Source: Calothrix sp. PCC 7716
Lineage (GTDB): Bacteria; Cyanobacteriota; Cyanobacteriia; Cyanobacteriales; Nostocaceae
Direction of reading: 5' to 3'
Assembly (NCBI RefSeq): GCF_019977735.1
Contig: NZ_AP025018.1
Location: forward strand, 10,854,580-10,918,579
Length of the DNA: 64,000 bases
This document shows, piece by piece, positions 49,507-58,768 of this stretch (position 1 is the stretch's first letter; each line of letters opens with the position of its first letter). The position numbers and the translations under genes were made by a program. The notes under the pieces are model-generated. The model saw only the letters and a list, made by a program, of their open reading frames with translations, was not told where the DNA came from and searched no databases.

Positions 49507-51366
49507 ATGAATAACCAAGCATCTAAATCGAAACGAAGTAAGTTAAATATTTGGTTTAAAGCTAGTAAATTTTGGCAAAATAACTATTTAATATTGCGTG
49601 AGTTTAAGCATTTTCGCAAAATAGCAATTTTAGCCGTAGTTTGTTCTTTTTGTGCGGCATTAATGGAAGGGTTAGGAATTGGATTACTTGTATCTTTTTT
49701 ACAAACATTATTGCCAAACTCTCAACCCTTACAAACTGGACTAGGATGGTTTGACGATTCAATTTTAGGACTTCACGAATCGCCAACTAATAGATTAATT
49801 AGAATATGTATACTGATTGCATTAAGTACCTGGATGCGGGCAGGATTCAATTATTTAACAGCAATATATACTGAATTTGCACAGCTAATGCTTGCTGACC
49901 GCTTACGCAAACAAATTTTTGAGCAGTTGCAAGCATTTCCACTTGGTTATTTTAGTAAAACCCGTTCGGGCGAACTAATTAATGTACTGACCGCAGAAAT
50001 TGAAAAAATTAGAACTGGCTTTAGTAGTGCTTCGTTTTTGATGACTAGAGCCATGACGTTAGCAATATATGCGCTGTCGATACTATGGATATCGTGGCAG
50101 ATGACAATTACTTCAATACTTTTATTTAGCTTAATTGCTGTTGGCTTATCAACGATGAATCGCCGCGTTAGAGAGTTAAGCTTTGAAACATCTGCCGCTA
50201 GTGGTAGGTTTACATCAAGAGCAGTAGAATTTATTAATGGAATTCGGACTGTTCACGCATTTGCAACTCATAATATTGAGCGCAAACGATTTTATAAAAC
50301 CAGTGATGATGTAGTTGATGCTGGCAAAAAAATTACCCTTGCTTGGTCGATGGTCAAACCCGTTGCCGATGGAGTTGCTAGTACTGTTTTGGTTGGACTA
50401 ATTATTTTAGGCTACACACAATTTGTTGTACCAGGAATTATTCCAGTTTCTGGTTTACTCGGGTTTTTATTTGTATTAGCGCGTTTAGTTCCTAACGTTC
50501 AAGATATCAATGGAACCCTAGCATATTTAAGTACTTTGCACGGTACAACAGAAACTGTAAAGAACTTAATTAGAACAGATGATAAAGTTTATTTTCAAAA
50601 TGGTTCAATTGAGTTTAAAGGATTAAAGCATTCGATTGATTTTGTTTCTGTAGATTTTGGCTACGATTCAGAAAATCGAGTATTGCATAATATTAAATTA
50701 TCCATCGAACGAGGAAAAACAACGGCATTAGTAGGAGGTTCGGGTGCAGGTAAAACCACATTAGCCGATTTAATCCCGCGCTTCTATGACCCAAATGAGG
50801 GTCAGCTTTTTATTGATGGAATTGACATCCGATTGTTTGAAATTAACTCATTGCGTAGCAAAATTGCTGTAGTTAGTCAAGATACGTTTATTTTTAACGC
50901 GACCGTTTGGGAGAATATTGCATATGGAACACTAAACGCAACTGAAACACAAATTAAAGAAGCTGCTCGACAGGCAAATGCATTAGAATTCATTGAGAAA
51001 ATGCCTCAAGGTTTCGACACTCAATTAGGAGACAGAGGTGTAAATATATCTGGAGGACAACGGCAACGTCTTGCAATTGCGCGTGCATTGTTACGTAACC
51101 CAGAGATTTTGATATTAGATGAAGCCACCAGTGCATTAGATGCTGTTTCCGAACGACTTATTCAAGAATCTTTAGAACAGCTTTCTGTGGGTCGAACTGT
51201 AATTGCCATTGCCCATCGACTTTCAACAATTGCTTCTTCAGATAAAGTTGTAGTTATGGAAAAGGGACGTATTGTAGAGCAAGGACGATATCAAGAATTG
51301 CTAGAACAGCAGGGTGCATTATGGAAATATCACAAAATGCAGCATGAGATAGGTACAATCGGCTAA
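49507..51366 (+). CDS. hepA: HepA-type ABC exporter
   Basis: A protein of about 619 residues, taken from the ATG at 49507; a GTG at 49474 is in frame. The N-terminal membrane domain (about 35-340) has six helices, and a C-terminal ATPase domain follows: Walker A ALVGGSGAGKTTL, signature NISGGQRQRLAIARA, Walker B ILILDEATSALDAVSE. It belongs to the MsbA-like half transporters and matches HepA, which is required for deposition of the HEP layer in heterocysts. The likely cargo is the lipid-linked oligosaccharide or the polymer. It follows hepC by about 100 bases. Confidence 0.88.
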   Translation: MNNQASKSKRSKLNIWFKASKFWQNNYLILREFKHFRKIAILAVVCSFCAALMEGLGIGLLVSFLQTLLPNSQPLQTGLGWFDDSILGLHESPTNRLIRICILIALSTWMRAGFNYLTAIYTEFAQLMLADRLRKQIFEQLQAFPLGYFSKTRSGELINVLTAEIEKIRTGFSSASFLMTRAMTLAIYALSILWISWQMTITSILLFSLIAVGLSTMNRRVRELSFETSAASGRFTSRAVEFINGIRTVHAFATHNIERKRFYKTSDDVVDAGKKITLAWSMVKPVADGVASTVLVGLIILGYTQFVVPGIIPVSGLLGFLFVLARLVPNVQDINGTLAYLSTLHGTTETVKNLIRTDDKVYFQNGSIEFKGLKHSIDFVSVDFGYDSENRVLHNIKLSIERGKTTALVGGSGAGKTTLADLIPRFYDPNEGQLFIDGIDIRLFEINSLRSKIAVVSQDTFIFNATVWENIAYGTLNATETQIKEAARQANALEFIEKMPQGFDTQLGDRGVNISGGQRQRLAIARALLRNPEILILDEATSALDAVSERLIQESLEQLSVGRTVIAIAHRLSTIASSDKVVVMEKGRIVEQGRYQELLEQQGALWKYHKMQHEIGTIG

Positions 51367-51407
51367 TCTCTGCTTAGTGTAGTAATTTAGGGAATCTAAG
51401 TTTATAT

Positions 51408-52565
51408 ATGTCTAATTTTTACCAAAGAGTTTATTTTTATATTGGTCCAGACCTAGATTTATCTAGTTCTGGTGGATATATGGGTTATCCGCACTTATTG
51501 ATAGCTTTAGCAGAAGGATTAAAAACACTAGGTTTAGAAGTTTATACTAATCGTTCATATTGGCGCCTAGCTCCAGACTCAGAGCAATATTTATTTAATC
51601 ACAATCCTGAGATTAGTCCTAATGATTGTTCGATAGTAGTATTTGGTGATGTATTTAATGACAACTTAACTACACCAGAAGAATTATTTAATCCAAATCG
51701 TAAATACACTACAGTATTACTTGAAGACGGTGATGGTTGTGTGACTTTTTCATTTAAACCTGAATATCGAAAAGCTGATTTTGTATTTAAAGCTCACTTT
51801 AATAGCAAATTAAAGTTTCCATCCAATGTATATCCTTGGGCTTTTGGGCTATCAGAAAGAATCATCGAAGCAACTAGCAATACTAAAAATTTTCAAGACA
51901 AAACAAACACATTACTTGTTAACTATAGACACAAGCAATTTGCTCATTCAGTCCGAAAAACAGTTGATAAAGAACTGCTAGATAAAATGGAGAAGTTCAT
52001 ATCTTTAGATAGATTTATTGATAACACTCCTCCTACAAATGCTTACGACTATTGGCAGTGGAACCGAACCGGAGGACGACACTCTTCATCTTATTATCAA
52101 AGGTTAAAAGATTCTGCTGCATGTGCTGCCTTTGGTGGTTTTTTCGTTCCTGCATTTCCGAAAAATCAAGCAAGTATAATCACCCGTGTATTTAAGGCTG
52201 TTTATAGCAAATTCGGCTTAAAGTCTAATCGCATTATTCAGTGGGATAGCTGGCGTTTATGGGAATCACTTGCTAGTGGTTGTGCAACATTTCACGTTGA
52301 CTTTGAGAAATATGGGTGTCAATTACCAGTAATGCCAGAAAACTGGCGCCATTACATAGGCATTGACTTAGATAACATAGACAAAAGCATATCTCGAATT
52401 CGAGATGAACCAGAAATACTAGAAAAAGTATCGATACAAGGAAAACTTTGGGCACTAGAACATTACAGCCCAGTTGCAACAGCTAAACGTTTTCTAAAAA
52501 GTGTTGATCATCCTTATGCAAAAAATTATACTGAACATAACGTTGCTGTTCATCAATATGAATAA
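51408..52565 (+). CDS. Glycosyltransferase-like protein
   Basis: A 385-residue soluble protein. The start MSNFYQRVYFYIGPDLDLSS with GGYMGYPHLLIALAEGL resembles the N-terminal domain of a GT-B enzyme. Near the C-terminus WRLWESLASGCATFHVDF (about 283-300) resembles the donor-site Glu-plus-SG motif of GT families, and HYSPVATAKRFLKSV is the usual final helix. I cannot assign a CAZy family. Position between hepA and two GT2 genes on the same strand (41 and 18-base gaps) supports a role in HEP assembly. Confidence 0.65.
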   Translation: MSNFYQRVYFYIGPDLDLSSSGGYMGYPHLLIALAEGLKTLGLEVYTNRSYWRLAPDSEQYLFNHNPEISPNDCSIVVFGDVFNDNLTTPEELFNPNRKYTTVLLEDGDGCVTFSFKPEYRKADFVFKAHFNSKLKFPSNVYPWAFGLSERIIEATSNTKNFQDKTNTLLVNYRHKQFAHSVRKTVDKELLDKMEKFISLDRFIDNTPPTNAYDYWQWNRTGGRHSSSYYQRLKDSAACAAFGGFFVPAFPKNQASIITRVFKAVYSKFGLKSNRIIQWDSWRLWESLASGCATFHVDFEKYGCQLPVMPENWRHYIGIDLDNIDKSISRIRDEPEILEKVSIQGKLWALEHYSPVATAKRFLKSVDHPYAKNYTEHNVAVHQYE

Positions 52566-52583
52566 TTTAGGATTAAAATTAAA

Positions 52584-53579
52584 ATGCTGGAAAACTCGTA
52601 TCAACAACCTTTAGTTAGCGTAATTACTCCCACTTATAACCGACCAGAATATCTAAAGCAAGCGCTAACAAGTGCCGTCAATCAAACATATCGCAATATT
52701 GAAATAATTGTCTCCGACAACTGTAGTCCACAAGACCCCCAAGCAATCGTCGAGTCATTCAACGACCCTAGAATTCGTTATTATCGTAACTCCAGTAATT
52801 TAGGAATGCTGGTAAATACAATTCAGACTTTCAAGTACGCACGCGGCAAGTATGTTGCGAGCTTGCTTGATGATGATATGTGGGAACCGGATTTTTTAGC
52901 AAAACTAGTTCCTATACTTGAAGAAAACTCAGATTTAGCTTTAGCTTTCTGCGACCACTATATGATGAATGCTGCGGGCGAAATTGATATGGCTGCAACC
53001 GAAAAAAGTACGCACGCTTACAAACGTCATAATCTCCAGGAAGGAATATACCAGCCTTTCGCTTTACACGCATTAATTAATCAATCAGCTTGCCCTGCGA
53101 TTGCCGCAGTAGTCAGAAAAGAAATTGTGAATTGGGATGAGTTTACAAATGAAATCGCAGGAATGTGGGATGTATATCTAGCTTACATATGTTGTCGTGA
53201 TGGAAAAGGAGCTTATTATTACCCAGAACGATTAACCCGCTACCGTGAACACGAACAAACTGACACAATGCAAAGTGGGAGTCGCAATGCGGAAGCTAAA
53301 ATCCGTAAAGCCAGGTCAGAAATTTTTTGTTACGGTAGATTTCTTCAAGACCAAAGTCTAGCTGAGTTTCATCCATATTTTAAGCAAAAATGGTTACATG
53401 CTCACACGACTTTAGGCATTGGCTTGATGCGAATTCAACAAGTTAAACAAGCACGCACATACTTTTGGCAGGCTTTAACTCAACAAAAGTTTAATTTACG
53501 CACTTTGGCTGCACTTGGTCTCAGTTACCTACCACAAAAATTAAACAAACCCAAAAATTTAGCTGGCATTGCCCGCTGA
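52584..53579 (+). CDS. Family 2 glycosyltransferase
   Basis: A 331-residue GT-A enzyme. VSVITPTYNRPEYLKQAL and IIVSDNCSPQDPQ are the opening motifs, and the DxD-like metal site is SLLDDDMWEPDFL (about residue 98). The C-terminal 80 residues include a helical basic tail without a membrane anchor. Expected to act on the cytoplasmic face on the lipid-linked unit. The next gene follows closely, with a strong GAGGAGG binding site beginning at this gene's stop codon. Confidence 0.9.
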   Translation: MLENSYQQPLVSVITPTYNRPEYLKQALTSAVNQTYRNIEIIVSDNCSPQDPQAIVESFNDPRIRYYRNSSNLGMLVNTIQTFKYARGKYVASLLDDDMWEPDFLAKLVPILEENSDLALAFCDHYMMNAAGEIDMAATEKSTHAYKRHNLQEGIYQPFALHALINQSACPAIAAVVRKEIVNWDEFTNEIAGMWDVYLAYICCRDGKGAYYYPERLTRYREHEQTDTMQSGSRNAEAKIRKARSEIFCYGRFLQDQSLAEFHPYFKQKWLHAHTTLGIGLMRIQQVKQARTYFWQALTQQKFNLRTLAALGLSYLPQKLNKPKNLAGIAR

Positions 53580-53592
53580 GGAGGAAGCTCAA

Positions 53593-54579
53593 ATGAAAAT
53601 CACAGTTGTTGTTCCTACATATCGCCGTCCTCAAGATTTAAAACGTTGTTTAGAGGCATTGCAACAACTTTCGCGGCACCCTGATCAAGTTTTAGTGGTG
53701 GTGCGTGACACAGATGCATCGACATGGACATTTCTTGAAAGCTTCGATTCTGGCTTACCACTAAGTGTTTTGACTATAAAGGTTACAGGGGTAGTAGCAG
53801 CAATGAATTTAGGGCTTGATGCTGCTTTTGGTGACATAATTGCCTTCACAGATGATGACGCAGCACCTCACACTGACTGGCTTGAACGCATTGAAGCAAC
53901 ATTTCTTTCAGATAGCCGTATTGGAGCAGTTGGTGGGCGAGATTTTACTTACTATGGCTCAGTTCTAAAAGATTTTAGTAGTCATCCAGGTGCCAACGAT
54001 ATTGTTGGACGGTTACAGTGGTTCGGACGAGTAATTGGTAATCATCACATCGGTGAGGGTACACCTCGCGAGGTTGATGTTCTTAAGGGAGTAAATGTTA
54101 GTTATCGCGCTAACGCGATTCATAAATTACGCTTTGATGAACGAATGAAAGGTACAGGCGCCCAAGTACACTTTGAGTTAGCGTTCTGTTTGGCATTAAA
54201 ACGAGCAGGTTGGAAGCTGATATATGACCCTTTAATAGCGGTAGACCACTTTCCGGCGCAGCGGTTTGATGAAGACCAACGAAACAGTTTTAATAAGATT
54301 GCTGCCATTAATTTGGCACACAACGAAACCCTAGCTCTACTTGAACATTTACCACTCATTAGAAGATGGATATATCTTTTGTGGGCAGTGCTAATAGGAA
54401 CAAGAGATGCGTATGGAATAGTGCAAGTTATAAGGTTCTTTACTCTAGAAAAAACCATAGCATTAGAGAAATTCCTAGCCTCAATGAAAGGACGATGGCA
54501 GGGTTGGCAAACGTGGCTAGAGCGCGACCTTTTTAATGAAACTCAGTCTAAAACTTTGAGTATGGGTGATTTGGAATGA
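53593..54579 (+). CDS. Family 2 glycosyltransferase
   Basis: A 328-residue protein from the ATG at 53593 (MKITVVVPTYRRPQDLKRCL), preceded by GAGGAGGAAGC at the right distance; a TTG at 53569 is in frame but would overlap the upstream gene. The metal site is AFTDDDAAPHTDWLE (about residue 90), and VDVLKGVNVSYR and FELAFCLALKRAGW are the acceptor and catalytic-base regions of GT2. The C-terminus holds a weak hydrophobic segment (WIYLLWAVLIGT). Its stop overlaps the start of the Wzy-like gene (ATGA), so translation is coupled. Confidence 0.9.
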   Translation: MKITVVVPTYRRPQDLKRCLEALQQLSRHPDQVLVVVRDTDASTWTFLESFDSGLPLSVLTIKVTGVVAAMNLGLDAAFGDIIAFTDDDAAPHTDWLERIEATFLSDSRIGAVGGRDFTYYGSVLKDFSSHPGANDIVGRLQWFGRVIGNHHIGEGTPREVDVLKGVNVSYRANAIHKLRFDERMKGTGAQVHFELAFCLALKRAGWKLIYDPLIAVDHFPAQRFDEDQRNSFNKIAAINLAHNETLALLEHLPLIRRWIYLLWAVLIGTRDAYGIVQVIRFFTLEKTIALEKFLASMKGRWQGWQTWLERDLFNETQSKTLSMGDLE

Positions 54580-56015
54580 ACACTAACCAATCGTTATTAT
54601 CTTATCCTTACCAACAAAATGCTCCTAAAGAAAATTCATCATTGTTTGCATGGCTTGCCATTGGTTCATTAATACTGTTTACTATAGTTTGCTATTTCGG
54701 CGCTGCGAGCTTATTAAGACAAGCTTTTCCGGCGTTTTCCTTTTTTGTGGGTCTTTTTCTTTACTTTCGATACCCAGCACTTTACATTGGTTTTAATTGG
54801 TGGATATGGTTTCTTATTCCTATAATTAGGCGCCTAATTGATTTTAAAGTTGGTTGGGACACCAACGGCTTTATTTTAATTACGCCATATTTAGTAACAT
54901 TAATTACGTTTTGGACATTTGTAAAGGAATTGCCCAGGTCACTACGCATAGGTGGCTTTCCCTTTGTTATAGCAATAATGTCAGTATTTTATGGAATGGC
55001 AGTTGGATTAATAAGTTACGATAGAGTAGTAGTATTTCGTACAGCACTCGACTGGTTGGCGCCAGTTCTTTATGGGTTCCATGTATTTGTAAAGTGGCGT
55101 GATTATCCTTCATACCGCAAAAATATTCAAAAAGTATTTCTTTGGTGTGTACTAATAACTGGCGCATATGGAATATATCAATATTTAGTGGCGCCTGAGT
55201 GGGATAAATTTTGGTTAATTCAAACCAAACTAAATTCGATGGGAAATCCCAAACCACTAGGAATTCGTGTTTGGAGTACTATGCACTCTCCAGGCCCATT
55301 TGCGAATATAATTATGGTGGGTTTATTAATATTGCTTAATAACGTCCGCCCGATTGGTTTTGCTGCATCAATTGTAGGCTACATAGCATTTCTACTAACT
55401 GTTGTACGTTCAGCATGGGGCGGTTGGATAGTTGGAGTAGTTAGTTTAATAACAAATCTTAGACCCAAGTTACAAATACGACTTGTAGTCACAGCAATTA
55501 TACTTGTGCTTTGCGTAGTACCGCTAGCAACAATTGAACCATTTGGGAAAGTAATTACCGAACGTATAGAATCTATAAATAACCTTGAAAAAGACCAAAG
55601 TTTTAACGACCGCTCAAATACTTACGACCGTAAATTAGGTATTGCATTGTCTTCTGTACTTGGGCAAGGAATTGGTGGTACATGGATAGTAGATAAAGAT
55701 GGTAAGTTAGTCAATATCGTTCTCGATAGTGGTATTTTAGATACTTTTTTTGCACTCGGTTGGTTTGGCGGCATTCCATACCTAGGCGCCATGATATTCA
55801 TTTTATATAGCAGCTTTTTAGGTTCAGAAAGTCGTAATGATTCATTTGCTTGTACCGCACGTTCGATTAGTTTAGCAATATTTTTTCAAATGATTTTTAG
55901 TAGTTTAATGCTTGGACTATCGGGTATAACATTGTGGGGATTTATGGGAATAGCAATGGCAGCTAAGAAATATAACTCTTCACAGATTGCCAATAGTTTC
56001 CCGTATCAAAAATAA
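54576..56015 (+). CDS. Wzy-like O-antigen polymerase/ligase family protein
   Basis: A 479-residue membrane protein with about ten to twelve hydrophobic helices (for example FAWLAIGSLILFTIVCYFGA near the start and YIAFLLTVVRSAWGGWIVGV around 275). A large loop (about 330-390; RIESINNLEKDQSFNDRSNT to GQGIGGTW) matches the periplasmic loop of O-antigen polymerases and ligases. It would polymerise HEP repeat units in the periplasm in a Wzx/Wzy-like route together with the Wzc-like protein. It starts within the stop of the GT2 gene. Confidence 0.85.
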   Translation: MNTNQSLLSYPYQQNAPKENSSLFAWLAIGSLILFTIVCYFGAASLLRQAFPAFSFFVGLFLYFRYPALYIGFNWWIWFLIPIIRRLIDFKVGWDTNGFILITPYLVTLITFWTFVKELPRSLRIGGFPFVIAIMSVFYGMAVGLISYDRVVVFRTALDWLAPVLYGFHVFVKWRDYPSYRKNIQKVFLWCVLITGAYGIYQYLVAPEWDKFWLIQTKLNSMGNPKPLGIRVWSTMHSPGPFANIIMVGLLILLNNVRPIGFAASIVGYIAFLLTVVRSAWGGWIVGVVSLITNLRPKLQIRLVVTAIILVLCVVPLATIEPFGKVITERIESINNLEKDQSFNDRSNTYDRKLGIALSSVLGQGIGGTWIVDKDGKLVNIVLDSGILDTFFALGWFGGIPYLGAMIFILYSSFLGSESRNDSFACTARSISLAIFFQMIFSSLMLGLSGITLWGFMGIAMAAKKYNSSQIANSFPYQK

Positions 56016-56030
56016 ACTGTTCTGTATGAT

Positions 56031-56055
56031 GTAGGGTGGGCAGTGCCCACCTTAC
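56031..56055. repeat. GTAGGGTGGGCAGTGCCCACC palindrome
   Basis: GTAGGGTGGG, CAGTG, CCCACCTTAC has a 10-base near-perfect stem. It sits between the convergent wzy-like gene and the propeller gene, 9 bases from the latter's stop. A close copy is at 62202-62226. Confidence 0.7.
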
Positions 56056-56064
56056 AAATCACCT

Positions 56065-58263
56065 TTATGATGCCTTCATTGGCTGAATTTTCTTAGGCAA
56101 CTGATACATAATCACTTTAGCTTTCGCATCTTCTTCGACAAAAACTAAATATTCACCATTAGCGCGACGGAATGCTCTAATACCATAAGGAATATCAATC
56201 CAACCGCTTTCATTTGCCACTTCTGGACCCGGCTTGAACTTAGTAACAAAAGTTCCAGTCGTTTTGTTATATACATATACTTCAGCCTGCTTAACTGTCA
56301 CAAAAAATACGTAATCACCAGCTATATCCATCGAAGCTGTAAGAACTTCAGGATTAGCTTTGGTATCATAAGGAACGCCAATTCGCCAGCGTTCTTTGCG
56401 GTTTCCCTTACTCCAATTATCGTAGCGGATGATTTCGCTGCCAAATGCTTTGCCATCATCGTAAGCAGCAGGGTATTTTTCTGTGAAGCCAGACAAGTAC
56501 ATTGTATCGGTATCAGGAAAATACTGGATTCGACGAATATCTTTGATAATCTCTGGAGTCGCAAATTTTTTCATCGAACTGTAAGTGTAGATAGGATTTC
56601 CCTTGGCATCAAGACCTTGTAAAGGAAAATGGCGAATTCCTTCGGGTATCCGTAAAGTTTTCCACACGTCACCTTTGCTATCTACCCACCATCCACCTTT
56701 ATAAGGATAATCACGCTTACTTGCATCAAACTCACCTTTATCAAAGGCGCCATTACCGTTTTTATCTTGCCATATCCAATCTCCAATTTGTGGTTGGTTA
56801 GGGGGCCAACTATCTGGCTTTACTTTTTCGTCTTGATTTGTAGGTGTTCCTTGAAACATCGCTGATGGAATAGCGACTTCACCATCTGTAGCAGAGTTGA
56901 AGCGATATGCATGGAGGAACCCGCCAAACATATCAGTATAGTAAATAAAAGGTTTACCTTGAATACGACGAAAAAATACTGAACCGTGGGCAACACGTAA
57001 GCGTATATCTTGAGGGTATTTGAAAGGATTTAAAGTATAACCTTGATAATTCCATTGCTTACCAGCAGACTTGCTATAATCCATCACGTAATGGTCATGA
57101 ATTGTATACACATGTACGCCATCAAACTTTGGGTCAGCATCAGCGTTATCTACAAATGGTAAACCAACAACACGCCACTGCATGACACCCGACGGTGAAA
57201 ATTTTCTGATGTCAGTACCAGTCTTAACTCGCTGTGTACTCTCACCTTGGTTGAAACCGCTACTGTTAACGTAGATATTTCCACTCGCATCAGCACCAAC
57301 ACCAGTAATTCCGTAAAACTTTAAATCTCCAATTTCTCCAGGTTTTCCTGCATAAACACCACCCGTCACTCCGAATGTACCAACTTTAACTGGTTGGTTT
57401 TTAATGTTATAAATTAAAATTTGCTGATTTTGACCATTATCTGCAATTAATAATCTATTTTGGTTATCTACCGCAATCGCATTAGCTTTGGGAACATTAT
57501 TTATTACTTGCGGTAGAAGATCTCCTTGTTTTGTATAGCGTAATATATTGGAATTTGCACTCTTCGGATGTTGCATAATCCACAAAGTTTTACGCTGGTC
57601 AACCGCAATTTTGGTTGGACTCTTAGCTGCGAAACTACGAACTTCTTTTAATGTTTGTGTATCATACACACGTACTAAATTTTCATCGCGAATTGCTACG
57701 TATAATTCCGAGTCACTAACTGCTAATCCAGAAACTTCATTTTTCTCACTCACAATCAACATACTTTTATCCCAACCTTTACCGTTTGTAAATGGCGCCG
57801 GTTTTCCAGATAAATCGAAACGTCGCACACAAAACCAAGTAGTTTTAGGTGGAGGGTAATCATTATTTTTACCATCCACATGCCCTTGTCGCATCGCTAC
57901 ATACATGTATTTTTTATCGGCAGTAACAGCAATACCACCAGACCTTTCCCACCCATGTATATCTTCTGCTCTTGCAATGGCATCTCCATCTTTATAGACT
58001 CCAGCTTCCCTACCGCTTTCATCCCAAGGACTGTTTGTATAAACAGTACCATCTGGAGCAACATACATGTCTAGAACCTGGTTTTGCACCCACTTTTCAC
58101 CACCACCAAAAGTGTTACCAATCCAAGAGGTTTTATAAGCCTTAGCTGATGTACCACCTGCTACCCAATAAAATGCGATTATTAATATAGCAACTAAGGC
58201 GCCAACTAAACCCGAATAAAACTTTGTGCTTTTGAAAATCCTACTTCTGTTATTTATTATCAT
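56065..58263 (-). CDS. Membrane-anchored beta-propeller (NHL-like) protein
   Basis: A 732-residue protein. After a short basic N-terminus (MIINNRSRIFKSTKFYSG) one hydrophobic helix (about 18-35; LVGALVAILIIAFYWVA) acts as signal anchor or uncleaved signal. The remainder is periplasmic or extracellular with repeated propeller blades (SGGIAVTADKKYMYVAM, SGLAVSDSELYVAIRD, KANAIAVDNQNRLLIADNG, ITGVGADASGNIYVNSSG), like NHL/SMP-30 domains. An EF-hand-like DKNGNGAFDKGEFD loop at about residue 500 may bind calcium. It lies antisense to, but inside, the HEP island. A role in polysaccharide binding or processing is possible; I cannot assign an enzyme activity. Confidence 0.72.
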   Translation of the reverse strand: MIINNRSRIFKSTKFYSGLVGALVAILIIAFYWVAGGTSAKAYKTSWIGNTFGGGEKWVQNQVLDMYVAPDGTVYTNSPWDESGREAGVYKDGDAIARAEDIHGWERSGGIAVTADKKYMYVAMRQGHVDGKNNDYPPPKTTWFCVRRFDLSGKPAPFTNGKGWDKSMLIVSEKNEVSGLAVSDSELYVAIRDENLVRVYDTQTLKEVRSFAAKSPTKIAVDQRKTLWIMQHPKSANSNILRYTKQGDLLPQVINNVPKANAIAVDNQNRLLIADNGQNQQILIYNIKNQPVKVGTFGVTGGVYAGKPGEIGDLKFYGITGVGADASGNIYVNSSGFNQGESTQRVKTGTDIRKFSPSGVMQWRVVGLPFVDNADADPKFDGVHVYTIHDHYVMDYSKSAGKQWNYQGYTLNPFKYPQDIRLRVAHGSVFFRRIQGKPFIYYTDMFGGFLHAYRFNSATDGEVAIPSAMFQGTPTNQDEKVKPDSWPPNQPQIGDWIWQDKNGNGAFDKGEFDASKRDYPYKGGWWVDSKGDVWKTLRIPEGIRHFPLQGLDAKGNPIYTYSSMKKFATPEIIKDIRRIQYFPDTDTMYLSGFTEKYPAAYDDGKAFGSEIIRYDNWSKGNRKERWRIGVPYDTKANPEVLTASMDIAGDYVFFVTVKQAEVYVYNKTTGTFVTKFKPGPEVANESGWIDIPYGIRAFRRANGEYLVFVEEDAKAKVIMYQLPKKIQPMKAS

Positions 58264-58768
58264 TGTTCAGATTACTCTTGAATTCATTCAGCTTATTAAA
58301 CGACTAGCATGATTATTGAAAACCAATTTATATTTTCTATTTTCAGCATAGACATTAATCACTAGATAATTAATTAACTATAAGTATATTCATGTATAAA
58401 ATAATCATCTTAATGAAATTCATTTTTAGAATAGAGATATTTGTACGTAAATTAGCAAAAAGATTTGCTGCCCGTTCAAAGTTTACTAAAACTTTATATA
58501 GATAATACTAAAGCTTAAAATTAAATAATTTAAAATTACATTGGGTAAAGAATATTTTATGTAAAGTGGCTTTTGTTTTTTAATTGCGTTATAGGAATTA
58601 TAGACGAAATACTTTTGGCTTATCTTCGTTCTGACATTAGAAAAGGATGATAAGTGCTAAAAAACCTGGTTCCTATAAAGTATAAAGTAGTACATGGTAG
58701 TGGAAATTAATCACTACTAATTAGCTGAAATATTTAATCTCACATTAATCTCACACTTAGGCTCTATT
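58264..58768. other. 505-base divergent gap
   Basis: AT-rich sequence between the divergent propeller and GT4 genes. One weak AAAACCTGGTTCCT sequence near 58660 resembles a decayed AGAAACCGGGTTTCT repeat. No gene is seen; promoters for both neighbours are expected. Confidence 0.45.
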
